64,000 bases of DNA from positions 470,241 through 534,240 of the forward strand of contig NZ_FMDN01000001.1 in assembly GCF_900090245.1 (NCBI RefSeq), in the 5' to 3' direction. The stretch comes from Micromonospora halophytica. Lineage in GTDB: Bacteria > Actinomycetota > Actinomycetes > Mycobacteriales > Micromonosporaceae. How positions within the stretch are numbered: position 1 is the first letter of the stretch; each line of letters starts with the position of its first letter. Shown here one piece after another: positions 7,851 through 16,927 of this stretch. The position numbers and the translations under genes were made by a program. The notes under the pieces are model-generated. The model was given only the letters and a program-made list of their open reading frames with translations. It was not told the origin of the DNA and made no database searches.

Positions 7851-8981
7851 TCAGTGTCGGGACAGGCCGGCGCGGGCCGCCACAGCGGTGTCGGGCTGGT
7901 CGGTGAAGACGCCGTCCAGGCCGAGGCCGTAGAAGAGCTCGTACTCGGCGGTGACGTCGCCGCGGGCGTTCGGGTCGGCGCCGATCCGGAAGTCGGCCGG
8001 GAGGAACTGGTTCTCGGCACGGAACGTCCAGGCGTGCACCACGAGCTTCTCCCGGTGCGCGTCCCGGATCACCGTGGTCGGCGCGCGCAGCCTGCCGGCG
8101 GCGTCCCGGGGGACGATCAGGTTCTTGTTCACGCCCACCCCGTCGGCGTAGCCGGCGATCCAGCGCAGACCGGCCGGCGTGGCCAGGTCGGCGTAGCTGC
8201 GGGTGTCACCGGCGGCGGTGAAGTCGTACGGGCGGCCGGAGGCGTCGAGGAGCTGCACCAGCGGCACGTCGATCATCCGGTCCAGCTTGCGCAGGTTGGC
8301 CGTCTCGAAGGACTGCACGAAGACCGGGGCGCCACGGTGGGCCAGCTTGTTCCTGCGCAGCACCGCCACCAGCGGCTCCTCCAGCGGCAGCCCGATCGAG
8401 GCGAAGTAGCTGGGGTGCTTGGTCTCCGGGTAGACGCCGATGGTCCGACCCCGGTTCCGGCTCTCCGCCCGGGCCAGGTCGACGACCTCCTGGAAGGTCG
8501 GCACCTCGAACCGCCCGTCGAAGGCGGTGTTCGCCACCCGTACCTGCGGCAGCCGCTCCTTGGCCCGCAGCGTCTTCAGCTCGGCCAGGGTGAAGTCCTC
8601 GGTGAACCAGCCGGTGACGGTCACCCCGTCGATGGTCTTCGTCGCCTTGCGAGCGGCGAACTCCGGCCGGGCCGCCACGTCGGTCGTACCCGAGATCTCG
8701 TTCTCGTGCCGGGCGACCAGCACGCCGTCCTTCGTCGGCACCAGATCCGGTTCGATGTAGTCGGCGCCCGTCCGGATCGCCAACCGGTACGCCTCCAGGG
8801 TGTGCTCCGGGCGGTAGCCGCTCGCGCCACGGTGGCCGATCACGATGGGCCGATGGGTGGCCCGCTCCGCGCGGCCCGCGCGCTGGGAGTCGTCCTCACG
8901 GGCGGACGCCGCGCCGGGCACGGCGACCGCCACCGCGAGCAGCGTGCCGGCCAGGCCGAGGGCGGAAAGGGTACGTCGCAA
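7851..8981 (-). CDS. glpQ: Secreted glycerophosphodiester phosphodiesterase (GlpQ type)
   Basis: Hydrolyses glycerophosphodiesters outside the cell to glycerol-3-phosphate plus an alcohol. The 376-residue precursor has a Sec signal ending at ASA (about residue 27). The GDPD barrel begins with IVIGHRGASGYRPEHTLEAY, giving His50 and Arg51, the metal ligands Glu77 and Asp79 (YIEPDL) and the catalytic second His92 (RHENEIS). The length fits long GlpQ rather than the short UgpQ form. It is divergent from the K+ transporter and ends in a strong hairpin. Phosphate control is common in this family, but no PHO box was found here. Confidence 0.93.
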   Translation of the reverse strand: MRRTLSALGLAGTLLAVAVAVPGAASAREDDSQRAGRAERATHRPIVIGHRGASGYRPEHTLEAYRLAIRTGADYIEPDLVPTKDGVLVARHENEISGTTDVAARPEFAARKATKTIDGVTVTGWFTEDFTLAELKTLRAKERLPQVRVANTAFDGRFEVPTFQEVVDLARAESRNRGRTIGVYPETKHPSYFASIGLPLEEPLVAVLRRNKLAHRGAPVFVQSFETANLRKLDRMIDVPLVQLLDASGRPYDFTAAGDTRSYADLATPAGLRWIAGYADGVGVNKNLIVPRDAAGRLRAPTTVIRDAHREKLVVHAWTFRAENQFLPADFRIGADPNARGDVTAEYELFYGLGLDGVFTDQPDTAVAARAGLSRH

Positions 8982-9123
8982 CGCCGTCTCCTGTCGTCGA
9001 TGGGTCGCGCTCAGCAGACCGGCCCGGGCTGACCGCCAGTTGGTCGGCGACTGACCACCGGATGAACCCTCCGGGATGCGCCATTCACCGACCCCGGACC
9101 GCCAGGAAACAGAAGATTGTCTG

Positions 9124-10458
9124 GTGCGCCGGTTTCTTCGTCATCCCGTCCGGCTGGTGCCGTTGGGGTTCCTGGCGGCGATCGCCCTCGGCACCGGCCT
9201 GCTGATGCTGCCCTGGGCGACCAGCGACGACCGCTACACCCCGTTCACCCAGGCACTGTTCACCGCAACCTCCGCCGTCTCGGTCACCGGCCTGTCGGTG
9301 GTCGACACCTCGACGTACTGGAACACCTTCGGGCTCATCATGATCACCGTGCTGACCCAGGTCGGTGGCCTCGGCATTCTCACCGGCGCCACCCTGGTCA
9401 TCCTGGTGGTCGCGCGGCAGCTCGGTCTGCGCAACCGGATGCTGGTGCAGGCCGAGACCGCCGAGTTCGGCTCCGGCGACGTACGCCGGCTGCTGCTGCG
9501 CATCGCGGCGCTCGCCCTGGTCAGCGAGGTGCTGTTGACCGCGATCCTGGCCGGCCGGCTCTGGTGGGCCTACGACTACCCGGTCGGGCGCGCGCTCTGG
9601 TACGGGCTGTTCCACGCCGTCCAGGGCTTCAACAACGGCGGCTTCTCACTCTGGCCGGACAGCCTGGTGAGCTTCGGCCGCGACCCGTGGATCTGCCTGC
9701 CTCTCGTGATCGGCACGATCATCGGCGGGCTCGGGTTCCCGGCGCTGTTCGAGGTCGCGCGGGCGTGGCGCCGGCCCACCTCGTGGGCGGTCTCCACCAA
9801 GCTCACCGTCTGGGGCAGCCTCACCCTGCTCGTGGTCGGTTTCGTCGGCCTGCTCGCCACCGAGTGGGCCAACCCGAACACCCTCGGCGAGTACGACTGG
9901 CGAGGCAAGATGCTGGCCGCCTTCACCCAGACCGCGGTCGTCCGCACCGGCGGCTTCAACACCGTCGACACCAACCAGCTCGACGAGGAGACCTATCCGC
10001 TGCTCATCTCGCTGATGTTCGTCGGCGGCGGCAGCGCCAGCACCGCCGGCGGGATCAAGGTCTCCACCTTCTTCCTGCTCGCCTTCGTCATCTGGGCCGA
10101 GGTGCGGGGCGAGCCCGACGTCACCGTCGGGCGGAGCCGGATCGCCACCGCCAGCCAGCGGCAGGCCCTCACCGTGGCCCTGCTCAGCGTCGCGCTCGTG
10201 GTCGCCGGCACGGTCGCGCTGATCATCATGACCGAGGGCGTGCGCTACTACCGGGCGCTGTTCGAGGTGACCTCGGCCTTCACCACCACGGGCCTCTCCG
10301 TGGGCAGCCCGGACGACTACGGCACCCCGGGCCACCTGACGCTGACCCTGCTCATGTACATCGGGCGGATCGGCCCGCTCACCCTCGGCTCGGCCATCGC
10401 GTTGAACACCCGACGACGCCTGTACCGCTACCCGGAGGAGCAACCCATTGTCGGCTAG
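9124..10458 (+). CDS. K+ uptake channel subunit, TrkH/KtrB family
   Basis: Membrane subunit for K+ entry, about 444 residues, the KtrB size rather than the longer TrkH. The four pore loops are visible: AVSVTGLSVVD, QGFNNGGFSLW, VVRTGGFNTVD and AFTTTGLSVGS, with the glycine of each selectivity filter kept. The start is uncertain. The GTG at 9124 begins with RRFLRHPVRLVPLGF, the usual family N-terminus; an ATG at 9076 is in frame but has no ribosome site. It is coupled to the regulatory subunit gene that follows. Confidence 0.92.
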   Translation: MRRFLRHPVRLVPLGFLAAIALGTGLLMLPWATSDDRYTPFTQALFTATSAVSVTGLSVVDTSTYWNTFGLIMITVLTQVGGLGILTGATLVILVVARQLGLRNRMLVQAETAEFGSGDVRRLLLRIAALALVSEVLLTAILAGRLWWAYDYPVGRALWYGLFHAVQGFNNGGFSLWPDSLVSFGRDPWICLPLVIGTIIGGLGFPALFEVARAWRRPTSWAVSTKLTVWGSLTLLVVGFVGLLATEWANPNTLGEYDWRGKMLAAFTQTAVVRTGGFNTVDTNQLDEETYPLLISLMFVGGGSASTAGGIKVSTFFLLAFVIWAEVRGEPDVTVGRSRIATASQRQALTVALLSVALVVAGTVALIIMTEGVRYYRALFEVTSAFTTTGLSVGSPDDYGTPGHLTLTLLMYIGRIGPLTLGSAIALNTRRRLYRYPEEQPIVG

Positions 10459-11116
10459 GCGCACGGACCACAGCGGCATCGTGATCATCGGCCTCGGCCG
10501 GTTCGGTTGCCACCTGGCCGGATCCCTCACCCAACTCGGTCACGAGGTGCTCGCCGTCGACCGCAGCCCGGACCGGGTGCAGCGCTGGTCGGCGCAGCTC
10601 GACCGGGTGGTGCAGGCCGACGGCACCGAGGAGGCCGCGCTGCGACAACTCGGCGTGACGGACTTCGACCGGGTGGTCGTCGCGATCGGCGCGTCGGTGG
10701 AGGCGAGCGTGCTGTCCGTACTGGCGCTGGCCGAGTTGGGCGTGCCGCAGATCTGGGCCCGGGCCACCTCGGAGAAGCACGCCAAGATCCTCGCCTCGGT
10801 CGGTGCGCACCACGTGGTGTTCCCCGAGGCGGAGACCGGGGAGCGGGTGGCGCACCTGATCGTCAGCCGGATGCTCGACTTCATCGAGTTCGGCGACGAC
10901 TTCGCCATCGCCAAGGTGCCCGTGCCGTCGAGCCTGATCGGCCGGCCGCTGCGCGACCTCGTCCCGACCGAACGCTACGGGGTGATGGTGGTCGGCGCGA
11001 AGCTGCCCGGGGAACGCTTCCGGTACGCGGGCCCGGAGACGGTGCTCATGCCGGAGAGCGTGCTGATCGTGGAGGGGACGATCGACCAGGTGCAGCGGTT
11101 CGCCACGCTCAGCTGA
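10448..11116 (+). CDS. K+ uptake regulatory subunit, TrkA/KtrA family
   Basis: Cytoplasmic ring subunit that gates the K+ channel with nucleotide binding. The 222 residues hold one RCK_N Rossmann domain (IVIIGLGRFGCHLAGSL, GXGXXG plus the acidic end VDRS) and one RCK_C domain (from about residue 140, KVPVPSSLIGRPLRDLVP). This is the size of KtrA. The TTG start at 10448 overlaps the channel gene by 11 bases, with a strong GGAGGAG 7 bases ahead at 10434-10440; that motif decides the unusual start. It ends 10 bases from the convergent kinase gene. Confidence 0.93.
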   Translation: MSARRTDHSGIVIIGLGRFGCHLAGSLTQLGHEVLAVDRSPDRVQRWSAQLDRVVQADGTEEAALRQLGVTDFDRVVVAIGASVEASVLSVLALAELGVPQIWARATSEKHAKILASVGAHHVVFPEAETGERVAHLIVSRMLDFIEFGDDFAIAKVPVPSSLIGRPLRDLVPTERYGVMVVGAKLPGERFRYAGPETVLMPESVLIVEGTIDQVQRFATLS

Positions 11117-11125
11117 CCCGCCCCG

Positions 11126-12781
11126 TCAGTCGTCGTCGCCTCCGTCGTCGTCATCGTCGTCCCTTGCCACGGGCGCCGCGGCTTTTTTTGCGCCGTCACC
11201 CGCCCCCTTGCCGGACTTCGCCTTCGCGCCCCCGCCGGAGCCCTTCCCGGAGGTGGCGGTGGAGCCGCCCTTGCCGGTCGCCTTCTTGGCCGGCGCCTTG
11301 GCCGGGGCGGTCGTCGGCGTGGAGCCGGCCACCCCGGACACCTGGACCGCACAGGTGGCGTCGCCCAGCCGGAACTCCACCGGCAGCGGGTTCGCCCCGG
11401 TGTACGAGCCGGTCATCGCGACCTTCTCCGAGGCCCCCGGCGCGAGCGCGGCCCCGCCGGCCGCAGGCTGGACGACGACCGTACGCCCCTGCTGGCGGGC
11501 CACCGCCGGGCTGGCCTTGGTCACCTTCTGGGTGCCGGGGAAGGCGAAGCTCATGCTCCAGTCCCGCAGTTCCTGCTTGCCGGTGTTGGTAAGCGTCACC
11601 TCGGCGGTGAAGTCCTTGCCGGAGTCCTTGCGCAGCACGTACGAGACGCCGCAGAGGTTCTGCTGCTGGAGCCCCATCCGCGCCTCGGTGGGCTTGTCCA
11701 CGCCGCCGCTGGCGGGGCTCTTGGAGGTCACCCCCCACATCGCGGCGGTCACCGCGACCAGGCCGGCGGCGGCCACCCCCGCCTCGGCCTTGCGCCGGCG
11801 CGCCGCCGCCCGGCGGTTGCGGGTCCGGCCGGAGAACGGCAGCGCATCGGTGTCGGAGGACCAGGGCAGGATCGTGGTGCCGGCGTTGGCCAGCAGCGCC
11901 GGGTCCGCGATGCCGGGCGCCGGAGAGACCGGCACGGCCGCGATCATCCCGGCCGCCTCGGCCAGGGTACGAGCCACCTCGGCGGTCTGCGGCCGGTCCT
12001 CGGGCTGCTTGGCCAGGCACCGGCTCACCAGCTCCGCCACCTCGTCGGGCAGCCCGGTCACCTCGGGCATCGGCTCCGGGTCGTTGTACATGTGCGCGCG
12101 GAGCATCTCGGTGGTGGTGCTGGCCTGCCACGGCAGCCGGCCGGTGAGCATCCGGTAGAGCAGCAGCCCGACGGCGTACACGTCGGTGGCCGGGGAGACC
12201 TGGCCGTTGTCCAGCCGCTCCGGGGCCAGGTAGGCGGGGGTGCCGAGCAGGGCGCCGTCCGGGCCCTTCTCGCTCTCCCCGACCAGCGCCGAGATACCGA
12301 AGTCGACCACCTTCACGCCGGTGGAGGTGAGCATGACGTTGCCCGGCGTGACGTCCCGGTGCACCACGCCACGGGCGTGCGCGGTGGCCAGCGCCGAGGT
12401 GACCTCCGCGCCGATCGTCACCGCCTCCCGCCAGGGCAGCTTGCCGTCCCGGCCGAGCCGCGCGGTCAGCGGGCCGCCGTCGACCAGCTCCATCACGACG
12501 TACGGCACGGTCAGCCCGACCTGCTCGGACTCGCCGTAGTCGTACACGTTGGTGATGTTGGGGTGGCAGAGCCGCGCGGCGGCCTGGGCCTCGACCCGGA
12601 TGCGGTGCCGGAACGCCCGGTCGGCGGCCAGCCGGGAGGCGAGCACCTTCACCGCGACCTGCCGGCCGAGCACCTCGTCGTAGCCGCGCCAGACCACGGA
12701 CATGCCGCCCGCGCCGAGCTGCTCGATCAGCCGGTACCGCTCACCCAGCAGTTGCGCGCCGTTCCGGATCGCTCCACCCAT
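11126..12781 (-). CDS. Membrane Ser/Thr protein kinase with extracellular CBM2-like domain
   Basis: PknB-type kinase of 551 residues. The kinase domain (about 16-275) has GAGGMSVV, Lys45 (VAVKVL), the catalytic loop HRDVTPGN (141-148) and DFG (160-162). Thr145 replaces the lysine normally found in HRDxKPxN, as Ala or Arg does in tyrosine kinases. One membrane helix is at about 335-352. Outside is a CBM2-like beta domain (Cys377 to Cys477, with GKQELRDWSMSF) followed by an Ala/Lys/Gly-rich linker and an Asp-rich tail. The outer domain may sense wall or plant polysaccharide; that is inference. It is monocistronic or follows the spermidine-synthase-like gene. Confidence 0.9.
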   Translation of the reverse strand: MGGAIRNGAQLLGERYRLIEQLGAGGMSVVWRGYDEVLGRQVAVKVLASRLAADRAFRHRIRVEAQAAARLCHPNITNVYDYGESEQVGLTVPYVVMELVDGGPLTARLGRDGKLPWREAVTIGAEVTSALATAHARGVVHRDVTPGNVMLTSTGVKVVDFGISALVGESEKGPDGALLGTPAYLAPERLDNGQVSPATDVYAVGLLLYRMLTGRLPWQASTTTEMLRAHMYNDPEPMPEVTGLPDEVAELVSRCLAKQPEDRPQTAEVARTLAEAAGMIAAVPVSPAPGIADPALLANAGTTILPWSSDTDALPFSGRTRNRRAAARRRKAEAGVAAAGLVAVTAAMWGVTSKSPASGGVDKPTEARMGLQQQNLCGVSYVLRKDSGKDFTAEVTLTNTGKQELRDWSMSFAFPGTQKVTKASPAVARQQGRTVVVQPAAGGAALAPGASEKVAMTGSYTGANPLPVEFRLGDATCAVQVSGVAGSTPTTAPAKAPAKKATGKGGSTATSGKGSGGGAKAKSGKGAGDGAKKAAAPVARDDDDDDGGDDD

Positions 12782-12852
12782 GGTCGAACGTGTTGCCCGA
12801 GTCGGGGCGGGCTACACCTGGATGGTCGTAATCGGTCAGCAATGTCACCCGA

Positions 12853-14406
12853 TCAGGCGGTCGCCAGCAGCTGGTCCACCGGGGCGTAGTCGTCGGTGAG
12901 CACCAGCGCGTCGCCGACGAAGGCGGTGAACTCCGCCCCGGCGAGCAGGTCGGGCACCGTGTCCAGGGCGCCGAGGCGCTGGTTGAGCGCGTCCAGCGGC
13001 AGCGGCGCGTCGGAGGCGACGACGAGGAAGTTCGACCCGACCTGCCCGGCGAGCGCCGCAGGCGGCGCGACCACCGCGACGTGCCGGAACTCGGCCGCGA
13101 CGGTGGCCAGCTCGCTGCGGATGAACCGCCCCGGCGGGTAGTCGATGACGTTCTGCACGTAGAGCCCGCCGGGACGCAGCACCCGCCGGACCTCGGCGGC
13201 CATCTCCCGGGTGGCCAGGTGCCAGGGCACCACCAGATGCCCGAAGGCGTCCCCGACGACGAGGTCACGGCTGTCGGCCGGCTCGCCGGCGACCAGGATC
13301 CGGGCGTCACCCACCACCGCCCGCAGCCCCGGCCCCGGGCGTACGCCCAGCTCACGCCGGTCCAGCTCGACCAGCCCGCCGTCGATCTCGAAGACCACGT
13401 TGTCGGTGCCCGGCCGGGTGGCGCTCAGATAGCGCGGCACGGTGAACCCGCCCCCGCCCAGGTGCAGCGCGTCCAGCCGCTGCCCCTTCGGGGCGAGCAC
13501 GTCCGCCGCCGCGCCGATCCACCGGGTGTACTCGAACTCCAGGTGGGTCGGGTCGGCCAGGTCGACGTACGAGTGCTGGGCCGAGTTCAGGTACAGCACC
13601 CGACCGCTGGGCCGCGACGGGTCCTCGGCCACCCGGGCGCAGTGGTACGCGGTCTCCACGTCGCACGGGTTCGGCGCGACCGCGCTGAGCCCCGCGCCGA
13701 GCAGCCCGAGCACCGCCAGGGTGGCCTTCGCCCGGGCCGGGCCGGGCAGCCCGGCGCCCCGCTGCCGGCGCAGGTACGCCCCGAGGGCGAGGCCGGTGAC
13801 GCCGAGCAGGGCCGCCAGCGCGATCAGGATGACCGTGCTGGGCAGCGCCGCCACCAGCACGAAGCCGGTGACCAGGGTGGCGGTGATACCGCCGAGGGTG
13901 CCGATGCCGGAGAGCCGGCCGACCACCTGCCCGGTGCGCCGCAGGTCGGCCAGCTGGAGCTTCACCACCAGCGGGGTGACCGCCGAGAGCAGGGCCGCCG
14001 GCACGAAGACGGCCGCCGCGACGAGCAGCAGGATGGCGGCAGCCGCCCCGCCGCGCAGCACCTCACCGGCGTACCGGACCACCGGCAGGGTGACCGCGGC
14101 GGCGATCCCGGCCAGCACCAGCGCCGGGGCGAGCAGGCCACGCGGGTCCCGCCGGTCGGCGAGCCACCCGCCCGTCCACGCCCCGTACGCGATGGCGGCC
14201 AGCGCGATGCCGATGACCGAGCTGGTCACCTGGAGGGTCACCCCGACGTACGGGCCGACCAGGCGCAACGAGACCGTCTCCAGCACCAGGACGGCGCCGC
14301 TGGAGAAGAAGACCAGGAACGCGGCGAGCCCGTTGGGCAACGCGCGGGAGGTGGCCGGCGAGGCGGGTGCCGTCTCGTCCACGACGTCGGAGGATGAGCT
14401 GCTCAC
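12853..14406 (-). CDS. Membrane-fused spermidine synthase-like protein
   Basis: The 517-residue protein has an N-terminal block of about seven membrane helices (residues 25-235) followed by a soluble spermidine-synthase-like methyltransferase fold. In that fold ALHLGGGGFTVPRYL is the nucleotide site, NVVFEIDGGLVELDR its acidic end and VVGDARI the next loop. A conserved aminopropyltransferase sequence (LYLNSAQHSYVDL) is recognisable. Many actinobacteria carry such fused proteins and true polyamine synthesis is not proven. The Asp proton acceptor region reads VVGDAFGHLVVPWHL. The start is a GTG at 14406. Its stop is 71 bases before the kinase gene. Confidence 0.85.
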   Translation of the reverse strand: MSSSSSDVVDETAPASPATSRALPNGLAAFLVFFSSGAVLVLETVSLRLVGPYVGVTLQVTSSVIGIALAAIAYGAWTGGWLADRRDPRGLLAPALVLAGIAAAVTLPVVRYAGEVLRGGAAAAILLLVAAAVFVPAALLSAVTPLVVKLQLADLRRTGQVVGRLSGIGTLGGITATLVTGFVLVAALPSTVILIALAALLGVTGLALGAYLRRQRGAGLPGPARAKATLAVLGLLGAGLSAVAPNPCDVETAYHCARVAEDPSRPSGRVLYLNSAQHSYVDLADPTHLEFEYTRWIGAAADVLAPKGQRLDALHLGGGGFTVPRYLSATRPGTDNVVFEIDGGLVELDRRELGVRPGPGLRAVVGDARILVAGEPADSRDLVVGDAFGHLVVPWHLATREMAAEVRRVLRPGGLYVQNVIDYPPGRFIRSELATVAAEFRHVAVVAPPAALAGQVGSNFLVVASDAPLPLDALNQRLGALDTVPDLLAGAEFTAFVGDALVLTDDYAPVDQLLATA

Positions 14407-14442
14407 CGTCGCGATGGTACGCAGCGTTCCTGGCCGCCCGGG

Positions 14443-15456
14443 TCAGTACATCGAAAGATGAACATGGTTCGTGTGGTCGGCGGCCGGGCTGCCGGAACCG
14501 CTGTACGCCCGCCACCCGGTGTTCGGCATCCAGATCTGCCGGTACCAGATCACGTAGAGCACGCCGAGCCGGCTGGCGTTGTTCTTGTAGTAGTTGGCCA
14601 GACTGTCGCCGTACGCCTTGTCCCCGCCGGTCGCCGTCTCGTCCTTGAACGTGCTGGTGGCGGCGGAGAAGTCACAGGCACGGCCCTTCGGGTGCTCACC
14701 GTCGCCGCCGGTGCGGAAGCACTTGACGTACCGCTTGTAGCCGGCGGCCTGAGCCTGCTGGAGGGCGTGCAGGGTGCGCGGGGTGATGCACCCGTCGGTG
14801 GTCGGGTCGTTGACCGAGCACCTCTCCGACGGCCAGGAGCCGTCCGGGTTGCGCGGCGCCGGCTTCGCCGACGACGACCCGCCGCTGAAGCCGGAACTGA
14901 CCCCGGAGCTGACGGTGGCGAGCGCACGCTCGGCGTCCCGCTTCCGCTTGGCCAGGGCGGCGACCTGCTTCTGCTGCTCGCGCACCTCGGTGTCGATGGC
15001 CACCTTGGCCTGCGCGGCGGTCTGCTTGGCCTCAACGAGGTCGCGCAGCTTCCTGGCGTCGCGCTGGCCCATCACGTCGAGCTCGGCGGCGCGCTGCAAA
15101 AACGACTCGGGGCTGGCGCTGTTGAGCAGCGCCGAGGTGGGGGTGAGCCGACCCAGCCGGTACGACTGCGCGGCCACCTGGCCGACCTGGGCGTTCAACC
15201 CGACCAGCCGCCCCTCGACCGCCTTCAGCTCCCCGGTGAGGGCGGCCTGGCGGCGCTTGGAGTTGTCGAGCTTGGCCTTGGCCTCGATGTGGCCCTTGGC
15301 GGCGGCCTCCAGCGCGTCGCGCAGCTTCTTGGTGCCGCCCTCGTTGGGCTCCGCGGAGGCCGGCACGACGCCCCCGCCGAGCAGCAGCGCCACCACGGCG
15401 AGCAGCACGATCAACGGCCGGCGTACGCGCGGCCGGGTGCTGGTGGTCCTGGGCAC
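14443..15456 (-). CDS. Secreted coiled-coil protein with ARB_07466-like C-terminal domain
   Basis: A 337-residue exported protein. The start is the GTG at 15456, preceded by GGAAGGA; longer frames upstream have no ribosome site. A signal/anchor (RRPLIVLLAVVALLLGGGVV, cleavage near PASA) leads into about 150 residues of coiled coil (KLRDALEAAAKGHIEAKAKL to KRKRDAERALATV), like the N-domain of RipA/CwlO-type cell-wall proteins. The C-terminal 120 residues (CITPRTLHALQQAQ, HPKGRACDFS, HTNHVHLSMY) belong to the Micromonospora/Streptomyces ARB_07466-type domain with conserved His and Asp resembling a D-Ala-D-Ala peptidase fold. Cell-wall work is likely but not proven. Confidence 0.85.
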   Translation of the reverse strand: MPRTTSTRPRVRRPLIVLLAVVALLLGGGVVPASAEPNEGGTKKLRDALEAAAKGHIEAKAKLDNSKRRQAALTGELKAVEGRLVGLNAQVGQVAAQSYRLGRLTPTSALLNSASPESFLQRAAELDVMGQRDARKLRDLVEAKQTAAQAKVAIDTEVREQQKQVAALAKRKRDAERALATVSSGVSSGFSGGSSSAKPAPRNPDGSWPSERCSVNDPTTDGCITPRTLHALQQAQAAGYKRYVKCFRTGGDGEHPKGRACDFSAATSTFKDETATGGDKAYGDSLANYYKNNASRLGVLYVIWYRQIWMPNTGWRAYSGSGSPAADHTNHVHLSMY

Positions 15457-15672
15457 GAAGGTGTCCTTCCCTCTCCCCCACGGGGCCCGGTCGACCCCTG
15501 CGCGGCGGTGGCCCCGCCGACGAAGCAGGTGGCCCGCTGGCGGGAGACCGCCGGACACGATACCGGACGCAGCCCGGTCGACCGGGCCCGTGACCACTCG
15601 GCTCATCGAGCATCGACACAGCGTTCCGACGCCGTCGCACAGCGCCGCGAAACCGGCGGCCGGCGCGGGCGC

Positions 15673-16482
15673 TCAGCCCCCGATCAGGGTGTCACGCACC
15701 TCGGTCCAGGTGTCCTCGTCGGCGGCGACGAGCAGCCCTCGGCCGTCGTCGGCCGGGTGGTAGTCGGTGCCGTCGAAGCGGCGGGCCACCCCGCCGGCCT
15801 CCCGGACCAGCAGCACGCCGGGAGCGTGGTCCCAGGGCAGGGTCCGCCAGAAGAGCACGAACTCCTGCTCCCGGGTGAGCAGGTCGAGGTACTCCCGGCC
15901 GGCGCAGTGCTGCCCGGGGAGCAGTTCGCCGATCCGCTCACCGCCGGCCTCGATCCGTTCCCGGGTGCCGGGGGGCAGGAACCGGGTCATCGCCGTGCCC
16001 CGCAGCCCGCCCGAGGCGACGGCAAGCTCGGCGACCCGCACCGGCCGGCCGTCCAGCCGGCTGCCCTCGCCCCGCCGGGCGTCCGCCAGGGTGTCGGCGA
16101 GCGGGTCCAGCACCCAGGCGGCGGTCAGTTCACCGTCGGTGAGCAGGGCGACCATCAGCGCGAACGGGCTCCGTCCACCGGCGAAGTTCCCGGTGCCGTC
16201 GACCGGGTCGACCAGCCAGACGTCGCCACCGTCGCGCAGGTGCCGCAGCAGCGACGGGTCCTCGGCGACCGCTTCCTCGCCGACCACCGCGGAGCCGGGC
16301 CGCAGCTCACGCAGCGCGGCGGAGATCTTCGCCTCCGCCCGCTGGTCGGCCACCGTGACCAGGTCGCCGGGGGCCTTCTCGGTGACGTCGGCGTCGTCCA
16401 AGTGGCGGAACAGGGGCAGCACGACCTCTGCCGCGGTCTCCCGCAGCAGCTCGCCGACCTGGTCCCGCAGCCGGTCAGCCAC
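15673..16482 (-). CDS. hisN: Inositol-monophosphatase family phosphatase, probable histidinol-phosphatase HisN
   Basis: Mg2+-dependent phosphatase of 269 residues. The metal site is complete: [10 protein letters not shown] (Glu at motif 1), [13 protein letters not shown] (motif 2) and [15 protein letters not shown] (motif 3). Length and motifs fit HisN, the histidinol-phosphate phosphatase of actinobacteria, but inositol phosphatase cannot be excluded. The GTG start at 16482 overlaps the response-regulator stop by 8 bases, so an enzyme gene is translationally coupled to a signalling operon. No other his genes are nearby. Confidence 0.85.
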   Translation of the reverse strand: MADRLRDQVGELLRETAAEVVLPLFRHLDDADVTEKAPGDLVTVADQRAEAKISAALRELRPGSAVVGEEAVAEDPSLLRHLRDGGDVWLVDPVDGTGNFAGGRSPFALMVALLTDGELTAAWVLDPLADTLADARRGEGSRLDGRPVRVAELAVASGGLRGTAMTRFLPPGTRERIEAGGERIGELLPGQHCAGREYLDLLTREQEFVLFWRTLPWDHAPGVLLVREAGGVARRFDGTDYHPADDGRGLLVAADEDTWTEVRDTLIGG

Positions 16483-16927
16483 GCGGCGGGAGCTTGACCA
16501 CGCTGACGAAGAACTCGTCGATCTGCCGGACCACCGAGATGAAACGCTCGAAGTCCACCGGCTTGGTCACGTAGGCGTTGGCGTGCAGCTGGTAGCTGCG
16601 CAGGATGTCCTCGTCGGCCTGGGAGGTGGTGAGCACGACCACCGGGATCCGGCAGAGCTGATCGTCCTTCTTGATCTCCTCCAGCACCTCCCGCCCGTCG
16701 CGGCGCGGCAGGTTCAGGTCGAGCAGGATCAGATCGGGCAGCACCGCGTCCGCGTACTGCCCCTCGCGCCGCAGGTAGGCCAGCGCCTCGGCGCCGTCGG
16801 AGACGACGGTCAGCCGGTTGCGGAGCTTGTGCTCCTCGAACGCCTCCTGGGTCATCAGCACGTCGCCCGGGTCGTCCTCGACGAGCAGGACCTCGATCGG
16901 GCTGTTGCCGTCCGCCGGCACCGTCAT
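16475..16927 (-). CDS. Stand-alone response regulator (Rcp1-like receiver)
   Basis: A 150-residue single receiver with no output domain. The acidic pair is Asp18/Asp19 ([10 protein letters not shown]), the phospho-acceptor is Asp70 (LILLDLNLP), the switch residue is Thr100/Thr101 (VLTTSQ) and the conserved lysine is Lys122 (YVTKPVD). The extended sequence [19 protein letters not shown] is typical of the Rcp1 family that pairs with phytochrome-like or CHASE3 kinases. Its ATG overlaps the histidine-kinase stop by 4 bases, so the kinase is the expected partner. It probably passes phosphate on or acts by protein contact. Confidence 0.92.
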   Translation of the reverse strand: MTVPADGNSPIEVLLVEDDPGDVLMTQEAFEEHKLRNRLTVVSDGAEALAYLRREGQYADAVLPDLILLDLNLPRRDGREVLEEIKKDDQLCRIPVVVLTTSQADEDILRSYQLHANAYVTKPVDFERFISVVRQIDEFFVSVVKLPPRG

